Of a DNA stretch of 18,782 bases, positions 6,651-13,410 are shown piece after piece. Origin of the DNA: JBFFMO01 sp037968515. GTDB lineage: Bacteria; Myxococcota_A; Bradymonadia; Bradymonadales; Bradymonadaceae. Location: NCBI GenBank assembly GCA_037968515.1, contig JBBKVQ010000043.1:1-18782 (forward strand), given 5' to 3'. How positions within the stretch are numbered: position 1 is the stretch's first letter; each line of letters starts with the position of its first letter. The notes below the pieces were generated by a model, which was given only the letters and a program-made list of their open reading frames with translations, was not told the origin of the DNA and ran no database searches. Position numbers and translations under genes: made by a program.

Positions 6651-9499
6651 AAAAACTACTCTTTTTAGCGTTATTAGGAATGGCTTCGGCGCCGAGCGTG
6701 GCATTGGCACAGCAGGACGACGGCGACGTGCGTGTCACCAAGGCTCCTGCACTCACGAGCGAAGTCAAAGCTGACTACACCCAAGACGCGATCGACAACC
6801 GAGTCGAAGGCGATGTGAAATTGCGCCTAACCATCGATTCGGTCGGAGCGGTCTCCAAGGTCGAGGTGCTGGAAGGCCTCGGGTTTGGTTTGGACGAGGC
6901 AGCCGTCGAAGCAGCAGAGCGCTTCACCTTTAGCCCCGCCGAAATCAACGGCGTGCCCTCTGCGGTCGTCCTATCGTTTATCGTGAATTTCTCGCTGCCG
7001 ATTCTTCCGTCGAGCTTCAAAGGCAAGATCGTCGATAAAGAGACCGGCGACGGAGTAAAGGCTTCGGTCGCGATTCGTTACACTGGGACCGATTTTGATC
7101 CGGTCCCCGAAGCCTCGATGAACACAGCCGAAGACGGCAGTTTCGGGTTCATGGACGTTCCCCCTGGCATTTACGATGTCACGTTGAAGGTTCCAGGTTA
7201 CGACGACCTGAAAACTCAGATTGAATTGCTTAACGGTGAAGAAAGCTCGGCAAGTTACTCGGTGGTTGCTTCCCCCGAAAACTTGAATGGGCAAACTCTT
7301 GAATCCGGAACGCGCAGAAAACTATCTGCAGTTCGGGTGCAGCTTATCGACCAAGTAAGCGGCGAGGACGTGGCTGAGACCTACACCGACGCCGAAGGGA
7401 AATTTGGATTCCGCGGCGCCGCGGCTGGCAAGTTCACCCTGCGTTTCGAAGCCGACGGATTTTTCACTTCGACTACAGAAGTTGACGTGAAAACCGGTGA
7501 AAGAACGACGGGAACTTTTTACGTCGAAAAAGAATATTACGACGAATATTCGGTCACGACGAAAGCCAAACGCGCCCGAACAGAGGTCTCTCGCCAGCGC
7601 CTTGAACTCGACGAAATCCGCCGAATTCCGGGCACAAACGGCGACGTGGTTCGTGTGGTGCAAAACCTTCCAGGTGTAGCGCGAGCGCCATTTGTGAGCG
7701 GTCTGATTATCGTGCGCGGGTCGGCCCCCCAAGACACCAAGGTGTTTTTGCAGGGCGATAATATCCCGCTGGTTTATCACTTCTTTGGCGGTCCAGCGGT
7801 GATCAATTCCGAGATGATCGAGGCCATCGAATTTTATCCTGGGAATTTCAGCACCTATTATGGTCGCGCCACCGGCGGCGTGATCGACATCAAGACTCGC
7901 TCACCCAAAACAGATCGATTTCACGGTATGGTGGACGTCGACTTTTTGGATACCAGTGTGTTGCTCGAGGGCCCGATTACCGAGGACCTGAGCATCGCTA
8001 TAAGTGGTCGTCGATCGTATTTCGACGTCTTTTTGCCGCTGATTTTGCCCGACGATGGTCCCGACGTTTTTGTCGCCCCGCGGTATTACGATTACCAGAT
8101 GTGGACGACCTACAAAGGCATCCCAGACCATAAACTTGAGTTGTTCATTTACGGATCGGATGACGCAATCGAATTGATTTTCCCCAAAGGTGAACCGCAA
8201 GGAAATGCCGACGTCCAAGTGACCGGGATCGATTTGCGGAACAGCTTTATTCGCGGCCAATTCCGCTGGGAGTGGCGTCCGGACTTACCGATCGAAAACA
8301 CCATGATGTTGTCCTACGGCATCAATCAGACCTCTTTTGAAGCTGCCGAGAACTTCTTTTTTGATGCGACGGCCAATATTTCGCAGCTGCGAAATGACAC
8401 CCGTGTGACGATTTCGGACAGTTTGGCTCTGCGTTTCGGAACCGACATGAACATGGGGTATGCAGATTTCACGATCCGTACTCCTCGCTTCAATGATGAT
8501 TCCGACACCGATGACGGCGAGGGAAATGGACGACCAAATTTCTCGCGAGACGGCGTCCAGGCGTCTGCGACCTCAGGTCAGCTTCAGCCAGCCGTATACG
8601 CTGAATTCGAGGCTCGCCCTTGGAAGCCCCTGTTGCTCGTGCCGGGCGTTCGTGTCGACCATTATGGCGCGATTGCAGAGACCTCGGTCCAACCACGATT
8701 CTCGTTTCGGTGGGATATCGCAGACAAAGTTGTTGGCAAGGGCGGAGTGGGCCTGTTCACCCAACCCACCAGCCCCGGCAGCGAAGATCCTACTTTTGGA
8801 AATCCCGACCTGACCTTCGAAAAAACCCTGCAGTACGCGATCGGCGCGGAGTACCGCCCGCTTGAGTACGTGGAAGTGGACACCACGGTGTTTTACCGTG
8901 ACCAGTGGGACCTCCTGAGTCCCACGAGTGAATTTGTGGTCACACCTGAGGGCGAAACCGATCCATTGGTCTTCAAAAATGAAGACGAAGGACGGGCCTA
9001 CGGGCTTGAGGTTCTGATTCGGCATTACCCGCAAAACCGCTTTTTTGGTTGGCTGGCGTACACGTTGAGCCGCTCAGAAAGGCTCGACCTAAACACGGGG
9101 GAATTTGTCCCTTACCAATACGATCAGACTCATATTATCACGTTGGTTGCGGGCTATAATTTGCCTTACGGATTTGACGTATCCGCGCGGTTCCGCCTGA
9201 CCACGGGCACGCCTGCCACACCGGTTGTGGGGAGCGCGTACAATTCGGACACAGACGGATACGTGCCCATTTATGGTGAGCGTGGCTCGGTCCGCGAAGC
9301 GACGTTCCATCAGCTCGATCTGCGCGTCGACAAGAAGTTCGTATTCGACACTTGGCTGCTCGGATTCTATCTCGACGTTCAAAACGTCTATAATCAGGAA
9401 AATCAGGAAGGCACCCGATTTAACTACGACTTTACGGACTCAGCGCCGGTGACCGGCTTGCCGATTTTGCCGACCTTGGGCGTAAGCGCGCAGTTCTAG
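6647..9499 (+). CDS. TonB-dependent receptor with N-terminal TonB C-terminal-like domain and carboxypeptidase-like repeats
   Basis: Outer-membrane active-transport receptor of 950 residues; substrate unknown. The ATG at 6647 overlaps the upstream stop (ATGA) and opens a clean signal peptide (cleavage after ALA, about residue 21). Residues 33-118 resemble the periplasmic C-terminal domain of TonB: VEGDVKLRLTIDSVGAVSKV, then an AAVEAAERFTFSPA helix/strand. Two carboxypeptidase-regulatory-like repeats follow (about 124-205 and 213-293), each with a 'DG-x-F-x-F ... PGxY/GKFTL' core. The plug spans about 315-418, with IRRIPGTNGDVVRVVQNLPGV, IIVRGSAPQDTKVFLQG and GRATGGVIDIKTR. The rest is a beta-barrel ending in a terminal Phe (VSAQF), the usual Bam signal. 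A TonB domain on the receptor itself is unusual, since TonB normally sits on the inner-membrane side. No TonB box was clearly recognised. Confidence 0.93.
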   Translation: MKKLLFLALLGMASAPSVALAQQDDGDVRVTKAPALTSEVKADYTQDAIDNRVEGDVKLRLTIDSVGAVSKVEVLEGLGFGLDEAAVEAAERFTFSPAEINGVPSAVVLSFIVNFSLPILPSSFKGKIVDKETGDGVKASVAIRYTGTDFDPVPEASMNTAEDGSFGFMDVPPGIYDVTLKVPGYDDLKTQIELLNGEESSASYSVVASPENLNGQTLESGTRRKLSAVRVQLIDQVSGEDVAETYTDAEGKFGFRGAAAGKFTLRFEADGFFTSTTEVDVKTGERTTGTFYVEKEYYDEYSVTTKAKRARTEVSRQRLELDEIRRIPGTNGDVVRVVQNLPGVARAPFVSGLIIVRGSAPQDTKVFLQGDNIPLVYHFFGGPAVINSEMIEAIEFYPGNFSTYYGRATGGVIDIKTRSPKTDRFHGMVDVDFLDTSVLLEGPITEDLSIAISGRRSYFDVFLPLILPDDGPDVFVAPRYYDYQMWTTYKGIPDHKLELFIYGSDDAIELIFPKGEPQGNADVQVTGIDLRNSFIRGQFRWEWRPDLPIENTMMLSYGINQTSFEAAENFFFDATANISQLRNDTRVTISDSLALRFGTDMNMGYADFTIRTPRFNDDSDTDDGEGNGRPNFSRDGVQASATSGQLQPAVYAEFEARPWKPLLLVPGVRVDHYGAIAETSVQPRFSFRWDIADKVVGKGGVGLFTQPTSPGSEDPTFGNPDLTFEKTLQYAIGAEYRPLEYVEVDTTVFYRDQWDLLSPTSEFVVTPEGETDPLVFKNEDEGRAYGLEVLIRHYPQNRFFGWLAYTLSRSERLDLNTGEFVPYQYDQTHIITLVAGYNLPYGFDVSARFRLTTGTPATPVVGSAYNSDTDGYVPIYGERGSVREATFHQLDLRVDKKFVFDTWLLGFYLDVQNVYNQENQEGTRFNYDFTDSAPVTGLPILPTLGVSAQF

Positions 9500-9508
9500 T
9501 CTTCCGGC

Positions 9509-9538
9509 TTGCTATTTGACCTCCTGTTTCGCTATCTA
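9509..9538 (+). promoter_or_regulatory. Candidate internal promoter for the beta-barrel gene
   Basis: TTGCTA (9509-9514) and TATCTA (9533-9538) are 18 nt apart, each a partial match to sigma-70 boxes, with the start codon 23 nt after the -10. Transcripts from here would begin near 9545, downstream of the anti-SD arm at 9518-9525. Confidence 0.3.
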
Positions 9539-9557
9539 AGTGCGGTTTAAGGAGGTC
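9518..9557 (+). promoter_or_regulatory. Inverted repeat that can sequester the Shine-Dalgarno site
   Basis: GACCTCCT (9518-9525) is the exact reverse complement of AGGAGGTC (9550-9557), which contains the ribosome binding site of the beta-barrel gene. In RNA reading through from the receptor gene this would form an 8-bp stem with a 24-nt loop and cover the SD. The loop is long, so stability needs calculating. Confidence 0.5.
9549..9556 (+). promoter_or_regulatory. Full-consensus ribosome binding site
   Basis: AAGGAGGT is a full match to the 16S anti-SD, 5 nt before ATG 9562. It is the strongest such site seen in the window and fixes the start of the beta-barrel gene. Confidence 0.85.
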
Positions 9558-9561
9558 CCTG

Positions 9562-10317
9562 ATGAAATTCCTATCTGCATTTTTGGTTGCCTCGACGCTC
9601 ATGACGTTTGCGTCGACAGCTTCGGCTCAAGATCCACTCTCGCTCAAACTCGCGGTTGGCCTAAAGGGCGGGCTTGTGGGCTCCGCTGCTAGCGGCGTTC
9701 CAGAAGACGAAGTCTGGAATATCGGTGGTGTTGACGCCATCTACGACCCTAATGTTTTCCCGTCGTTTGGACTCGGCGGAAGCGTAGGTCTCTCGCTCGA
9801 AGCACGGTTGATGGATTTGATCGGGCTCGAATCGGGTGTGTACATCTCGTACGATAATGGTGATGGGTTTCAGGACATCAACGACCCTGCGGGCAACAAG
9901 ATCACAACCGTGAATCAAGAGCAGCGCACCACCTCCATTCATATCCCGCTGCTCGCCAAATTTGTGGTTCCGGGTGCGGTCGTTCGGCCAGCATTTGGAC
10001 TCGGTGTCGAGTTTGTGATGCAGCAAGACACGACGTTCACACACGATCCTCAGGTCTACACAAACCCACACACGGCCGAGACCTCCACGTACACGTTGGG
10101 CATGCTCACCGCCGGTCTGGAGTTCAATATTGGCGTGGTGCGTATCCCGCTCGAACTTCGATTGGGCTACAACCTTGGGTTTGGCTCGAAAACCAGTGAC
10201 CGGGTTCGCAGCGAAGGCAATAACCCCGCGACTGCGAACATCATCTACAACGGCGAATATCAGGGCCATTTTGGCCTCTTCACCGGCATCGTGTACGACT
10301 ACGAACTTTTCCTTTGA
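9562..10317 (+). CDS. Outer-membrane beta-barrel protein (OMP_b-brl type)
   Basis: Predicted small outer-membrane beta-barrel of 251 residues. The ATG is fixed by the perfect SD at 9549-9556. A Sec signal peptide ends in ASTASA (cleavage after Ala22). The mature part alternates hydrophobic and polar residues and is Gly/Tyr-rich: AVGLKGGLVGSAASG, FGLGGSVGLSLEARL, GLESGVYISYD, SIHIPLLAKF and RPAFGLGVEFVM, as in the PorT-like/OMP_b-brl families of 8-10-stranded barrels. It ends in DYELFL, with an aromatic/hydrophobic tail. It lies 62 nt after the receptor gene and 7 nt before the Ppx gene. A structural or porin-like role is likely; a specific function cannot be assigned. Translation from the polycistronic mRNA may be damped by the SD-covering inverted repeat described separately. 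Confidence 0.88.
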   Translation: MKFLSAFLVASTLMTFASTASAQDPLSLKLAVGLKGGLVGSAASGVPEDEVWNIGGVDAIYDPNVFPSFGLGGSVGLSLEARLMDLIGLESGVYISYDNGDGFQDINDPAGNKITTVNQEQRTTSIHIPLLAKFVVPGAVVRPAFGLGVEFVMQQDTTFTHDPQVYTNPHTAETSTYTLGMLTAGLEFNIGVVRIPLELRLGYNLGFGSKTSDRVRSEGNNPATANIIYNGEYQGHFGLFTGIVYDYELFL

Positions 10318-10324
10318 GTCGTTC

Positions 10325-11833
10325 ATGATCAATCGCCCCTCGGAGCCCTCTCCGGAAGTCATCGCGGCCATCGACCTGGGGTCGAATAGCTTTCACATGG
10401 TTATTGCCCGCATGGTGGACGGCGAGTTGCAGATCATCGACCGCATCAAAGAAATGGTGCGATTGGCGGATGGACTGCAAAAAGACGACACCATTGACAT
10501 CGCGTCTCAAGCACGCGCGCTGCAGGCATTGGACCGCTTTGCAGAACGCCTTCGTGCTATGCCTGAAGGCAGCGTTAGGGCTGTGGGCACCAACACGTTG
10601 CGCAAGGCAGTGAACACCCGCACCTTCTTGAAACAGGCCGAGGCTGTCCTTGGCCACCCCATCGAAGTTGTGGCGGGGGCCGAAGAGGCTCGTCTAATTT
10701 ACCTTGGTGTGGCCAGTTCGATCGGGCCAGGGGGCGGACGTCGGCTTGTCATGGATATCGGCGGCGGTTCCACGGAATTCATCATCGGTCAGGGGTTTGA
10801 CCCGCTGATTCGCGAAAGCAAATACATGGGTTGTGTTTCTTTTTCGAAACGTTTTTTCCCAAACGGGGTCATCAACAAGCGCGGCTTTGACAAGGCCATG
10901 ATTGCAGCGCAGCAGGAACTTCGCCCGAGCGAAAAATCCTATAAAGACCTCGGCTGGGAAACCGCCGTAGGTTCATCGGGCACCGTGCGCGCGGTTCACG
11001 AAGTGATTACCGCCAATAATATCGACAAGAATATCACCTACAAGGCGCTCAAGACCTTGAGGCAGATGCTCATTGATGCCGGCAGCACCAAACAACTCGA
11101 GAGCCTTAAGGGCCTTCCAGCGGACCGCGCAGAGGTGTTCCCGGGTGGTCTCGCGATCATGCTTGGAGCGTTCAGGTCGCTTAAAATTGAAGAGATGACC
11201 ATCTCGGACGGGGCGCTGCGTGAGGGGCTTTTGTATGACTTGGTGGGACGCTTTCGCCACGTCGATATTCGTAATCAGACCATTCGCTTGCTTGCAGCTA
11301 AAAACCAAGTCGATTCAGATCATGCTTCGCGGGTGGAAAACACCGCGATGATGCTGCTCGAGCAAGTCGAACAAGACTGGGGATTGGCCGCAGAACGATG
11401 CGAAAAATACTTGCGCTGGGCGTGCCAAATTCACGAAATCGGGCTTTCGATTGCGCATAGCCGCTACCATAAACACGGCTCTTATCTGGTTGAACACTCC
11501 GATATGGCTGGGTTTTCCCGAGAAGATCAAAAAGTGCTCTGGGCGATGATTCGTAGCCATCGCCGCTCGTTCAAATCCCACCGTTTTGTGGACCTGCATC
11601 CGCCTTTCCAGACTGTGGCGCCCCGGCTGACGGCCCTGCTTAGGTTGGCCGTGCTCTTTAATCGAAGCCGCAGGGACGAAGCGGCCCCTGAAGTGAAAAT
11701 TAAAGTCCGCGACAGCACCGGCGTTCGCCTGAAGTTTCCTGATAATTTCCTTTACGAGGCCCCGCTGATGAGCGCGGATTTGGCCGAGGAAGCCACGTAT
11801 GTGAAACCGTTTTTTGATTTGCGGTATCGTTGA
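10325..11833 (+). CDS. Ppx/GppA family phosphatase (exopolyphosphatase / pppGpp phosphohydrolase)
   Basis: Cytoplasmic ASKHA-fold phosphatase of 502 residues, close to the length of E. coli Ppx. It removes terminal phosphate from polyphosphate and/or converts pppGpp to ppGpp; the sequence alone does not decide which. Visible motifs: phosphate-1 AAIDLGSNSFHMVIAR (about 14-29), AVGTNTLRKA, GAEEARLIYLGV, phosphate-2 DIGGGSTEF (144-152) and GSSGTVRAVHEV. A C-terminal HD-type helical domain has HEIG at about 370-373 and SHRRSFKSH later. The ATG at 10325 is chosen because the motif-1 region begins a few residues in; frame extension upstream to 10130 only overlaps the barrel gene. A weak GAG lies 6 nt before it. 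It follows the barrel gene by 7 nt and is probably co-transcribed, an odd pairing of a stress-signalling enzyme with envelope proteins. No polyphosphate kinase gene is in view. Confidence 0.95.
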   Translation: MINRPSEPSPEVIAAIDLGSNSFHMVIARMVDGELQIIDRIKEMVRLADGLQKDDTIDIASQARALQALDRFAERLRAMPEGSVRAVGTNTLRKAVNTRTFLKQAEAVLGHPIEVVAGAEEARLIYLGVASSIGPGGGRRLVMDIGGGSTEFIIGQGFDPLIRESKYMGCVSFSKRFFPNGVINKRGFDKAMIAAQQELRPSEKSYKDLGWETAVGSSGTVRAVHEVITANNIDKNITYKALKTLRQMLIDAGSTKQLESLKGLPADRAEVFPGGLAIMLGAFRSLKIEEMTISDGALREGLLYDLVGRFRHVDIRNQTIRLLAAKNQVDSDHASRVENTAMMLLEQVEQDWGLAAERCEKYLRWACQIHEIGLSIAHSRYHKHGSYLVEHSDMAGFSREDQKVLWAMIRSHRRSFKSHRFVDLHPPFQTVAPRLTALLRLAVLFNRSRRDEAAPEVKIKVRDSTGVRLKFPDNFLYEAPLMSADLAEEATYVKPFFDLRYR

Positions 11834-11866
11834 ATACGCTTGGTTTTCGCGCCTGGTATTGGATGC

Positions 11867-11875
11867 TGATAGAAT
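11867..11875 (+). promoter_or_regulatory. Candidate extended -10 promoter of tandem lipoprotein A
   Basis: TGATAGAAT has the TG extension and a 5/6 match to TATAAT, 26 nt before ATG 11902, with SD GGAG (11891-11894) in the short leader. No -35 is evident at normal spacing, as often seen with extended -10 promoters. The same block recurs before the paralogue at 12559. Confidence 0.5.
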
Positions 11876-11901
11876 GCGCTCAGTATTGATGGAGCTTGCG
11901 A

Positions 11902-12558
11902 ATGAGAAGAATCTGGGTTGCGGCTGTCCTGTTGTCGGGGTGTTCTTTGTTCGACACCCTTGATGTGACCTACGAATCCGGTGTGGCTGATTCCGGTGAC
12001 GTCGGTAAGACAGAAGACGCGGCCGCGACAGTCGACTTGGCGTCTGACGTGGATACCACCACCGACGTTGGAGACGGAGGCGTTGACCTCGCCAGTGATG
12101 CATCGCCAGATTTGGCAGACGCGGGAGCCTGCGTTGTCCTTGAGTTCCCCCGCAATGACATCCCATCGGGCAGCGCCTGTCCGTCGATTCCACCCATCAC
12201 AAAACCTTCGCCATGTGATGTTGTAGAGCAAAGCGGTTGCCCCTTGGAGTCCCAGTGCGCCGTAACGTTCAACGGCACCGGGCTTACAACCAATTGCCTA
12301 CCCTACGACGACCCCTGCGACTTTATCGCTCGTGGCGAGACGTGCATCGTCAATGAAAACGGCTCGATCCGGCAATTGGGCATTTGTTACCCCGGCGGTT
12401 CGTGCAAAGCCCTAAAAAACGGCCAAGATTCCAACCCATGTGTTGGTTATTGCGAGCTAGCCACTGGTTTAGGGTGCGAAGCCAACGAGTTCTGCGTAGT
12501 CATTGATCCCAACCTGAGCTCGATGGGCTTTGGTCGATGCGATACCGCTTGCCTCTAA
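11902..12558 (+). CDS. Cys-rich lipoprotein A with Asp/Ala-rich linker (tandem paralogue)
   Basis: Predicted lipoprotein of 218 residues, function unknown. The ATG at 11902 is preceded by GGAG (7 nt spacing); a TTG two codons upstream is less suitable. Leader MRRIWVAAVLLSGC gives lipobox LSGC at Cys14, followed by SLFDTLDVTY. Residues about 25-75 are an acidic Asp/Ala/Thr/Val tether. The payload (76-218) has paired cysteines: CDVVEQSGC, CDFIARGETC, GICYPGGSCKAL and CVGYCELATGLGC. The next gene has the same order and similar words, so the two are tandem duplicates. In contrast to the Asn-rich tethers at the window start, this pair uses acidic tethers, which may mark a different lipoprotein family. 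No catalytic motif was seen; an extracellular binding or structural role is a guess. Confidence 0.86.
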   Translation: MRRIWVAAVLLSGCSLFDTLDVTYESGVADSGDVGKTEDAAATVDLASDVDTTTDVGDGGVDLASDASPDLADAGACVVLEFPRNDIPSGSACPSIPPITKPSPCDVVEQSGCPLESQCAVTFNGTGLTTNCLPYDDPCDFIARGETCIVNENGSIRQLGICYPGGSCKALKNGQDSNPCVGYCELATGLGCEANEFCVVIDPNLSSMGFGRCDTACL

Positions 12559-12567
12559 TGTGTTAAG
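12559..12567 (+). promoter_or_regulatory. Candidate promoter of tandem lipoprotein B (duplicated block)
   Basis: TGTTAAGAT ends 27 nt before ATG 12595. Together with the following CGGGCAGT and TGACGGAG it aligns position by position with the leader of lipoprotein A (CGCTCAGT, TGATGGAG), arguing that promoter and SD were duplicated with the gene. Confidence 0.4.
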
Positions 12568-12594
12568 ATACGGGCAGTCGTGACGGAGATGTGT

Positions 12595-13320
12595 ATGAGA
12601 GGACTTTGGGTGGTTGCGGTACTTTTATCGGGCTGTTCGCTCTTTGACTCTCTCGAGGACGTAACCTATCAGCCCGGTCCAAGCGATGCGGGTGACCTTG
12701 GGTCCGCGGTCGACGCTGATTTGGATCAATCAGTCACCGACATGGCAGTGGATTCTCAGCCCGACCTTGTGGCCGATACGCCTGCCGACAGCCTGCCTGA
12801 CCTTGTTGCCGATATGACGGCCGATACCGGGATGACCGCGGATATCGGCGACATGAGTATGGCCTGCCTTAGCGAACTGCCTCGAACTGTGTTGGTATCC
12901 GGACGGGTGTGTTCAACCATTCCCGCAAAAACCGAAATCGCTTCATGCGACGTGATCGACCAGACAGGCTGCCGCAGCGGAGAATACTGTGACCTGCTGC
13001 CGATCAGCCAAACAGCATTCAAGACCGTTTGCCGCGACGGACTCGAAGCCACAGAAAATACATGCGAATTTGTTCCGCACGACAACGAGTGTTTTAAACG
13101 GGCGACAGTTAACGACGCCCCAGTGCGAGTTGGTGTCTGTTATCCAGGCAGTGTTTGTCGTGGGCTCAAAGCCGCCGACCTTAGCTCTCCATGTGCTCGA
13201 TTCTGCGAATTGACTACGGCAAAAGGTTGCAACACCGCCGAACACTGCGTCCCCATCGCGACCCAATACAGCGTTTTTGGTGTTGGCCGATGTGCAACGG
13301 ACCCAACCGATTGCCCCTGA
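12595..13320 (+). CDS. Cys-rich lipoprotein B with Asp-rich linker (tandem paralogue)
   Basis: Predicted lipoprotein of 241 residues, paralogue of the preceding gene. Start ATG 12595 is chosen because GGAG (12585-12588) is 6 nt away and the leader MRGLWVVAVLLSGC then aligns with the paralogue; an ATG at 12589 and GTG at 12580 are in frame but too close to or upstream of that site. Lipobox LSGC, Cys14, then SLFDSLEDVTY. The acidic tether is longer and contains an internal duplication, 'DSxPDLVAD' twice (about residues 51-75). The payload repeats the paralogue's cysteine plan: CDVIDQTGC, CEFVPHDNEC, GVCYPGSVCRGL and CARFCELTTAKGC. Sequence divergence between the two is substantial, so the duplication is not recent. 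The stop is 3 nt before the fad operator palindrome. Confidence 0.86.
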   Translation: MRGLWVVAVLLSGCSLFDSLEDVTYQPGPSDAGDLGSAVDADLDQSVTDMAVDSQPDLVADTPADSLPDLVADMTADTGMTADIGDMSMACLSELPRTVLVSGRVCSTIPAKTEIASCDVIDQTGCRSGEYCDLLPISQTAFKTVCRDGLEATENTCEFVPHDNECFKRATVNDAPVRVGVCYPGSVCRGLKAADLSSPCARFCELTTAKGCNTAEHCVPIATQYSVFGVGRCATDPTDCP

Positions 13321-13323
13321 GTT

Positions 13324-13347
13324 CCAAGTAAGTGTTCACTAACTTGG
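13324..13347. promoter_or_regulatory. Candidate operator palindrome of the fad operon
   Basis: A 24-bp dyad: left arm CCAAGTAAGTG, centre TT, right arm CACTAACTTGG, with ten of eleven pairs complementary (one A-A mismatch). It ends 3 nt before a perfect TTGACA. Size and symmetry fit a TetR- or GntR-type dimer, both of which are used for fatty-acid regulons. It lacks a T-tract, so a terminator for the preceding gene is unlikely. Confidence 0.6.
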
Positions 13348-13350
13348 GGG

Positions 13351-13379
13351 TTGACACAGTGCGTCAAAATAGCTTCAAT
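13351..13379 (+). promoter_or_regulatory. Sigma-70-type promoter of the fad operon
   Basis: Perfect -35 TTGACA (13351-13356), 17-nt spacer, -10 TTCAAT (13374-13379, 4/6 match). Predicted start near 13386, leaving a leader of about 25 nt with GGGAG (13401-13405) before ATG 13411. Confidence 0.6.
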
Positions 13380-13410
13380 GCGTCGACTTTAGATCGCTTT
13401 GGGAGCAAAC

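Noticed and set aside
9516..9521. TTGACC as the -35 box of the barrel gene
   Set aside because: No -10 at 16-18 nt (that position reads AGTGCG). The site is better explained as part of the anti-SD arm.
10130..10324. Longer N-terminus for the Ppx/GppA protein
   Set aside because: It would overlap the end of the beta-barrel gene by about 190 nt and add residues not typical of the family. The ATG at 10325 puts the first phosphate motif near the N-terminus as expected.
9661..10371. Minus-strand open frame (236 residues) over the beta-barrel gene
   Set aside because: It is antisense to a gene with a perfect SD, signal peptide and barrel pattern, and shows no recognisable domain.
11315..12193. 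Long minus-strand open frame (292 residues)
   Set aside because: It lies antisense to the Ppx/GppA gene and lipoprotein A, both strongly supported. Its composition is Arg/His/Gln-rich as expected for a shadow frame.
13324..13347. Reading the dyad as a Rho-independent terminator of lipoprotein B
   Set aside because: The stem is followed by GGGGGTTGACA with no T-run, and the two-base centre is too tight for an RNA hairpin loop. An operator fits better.
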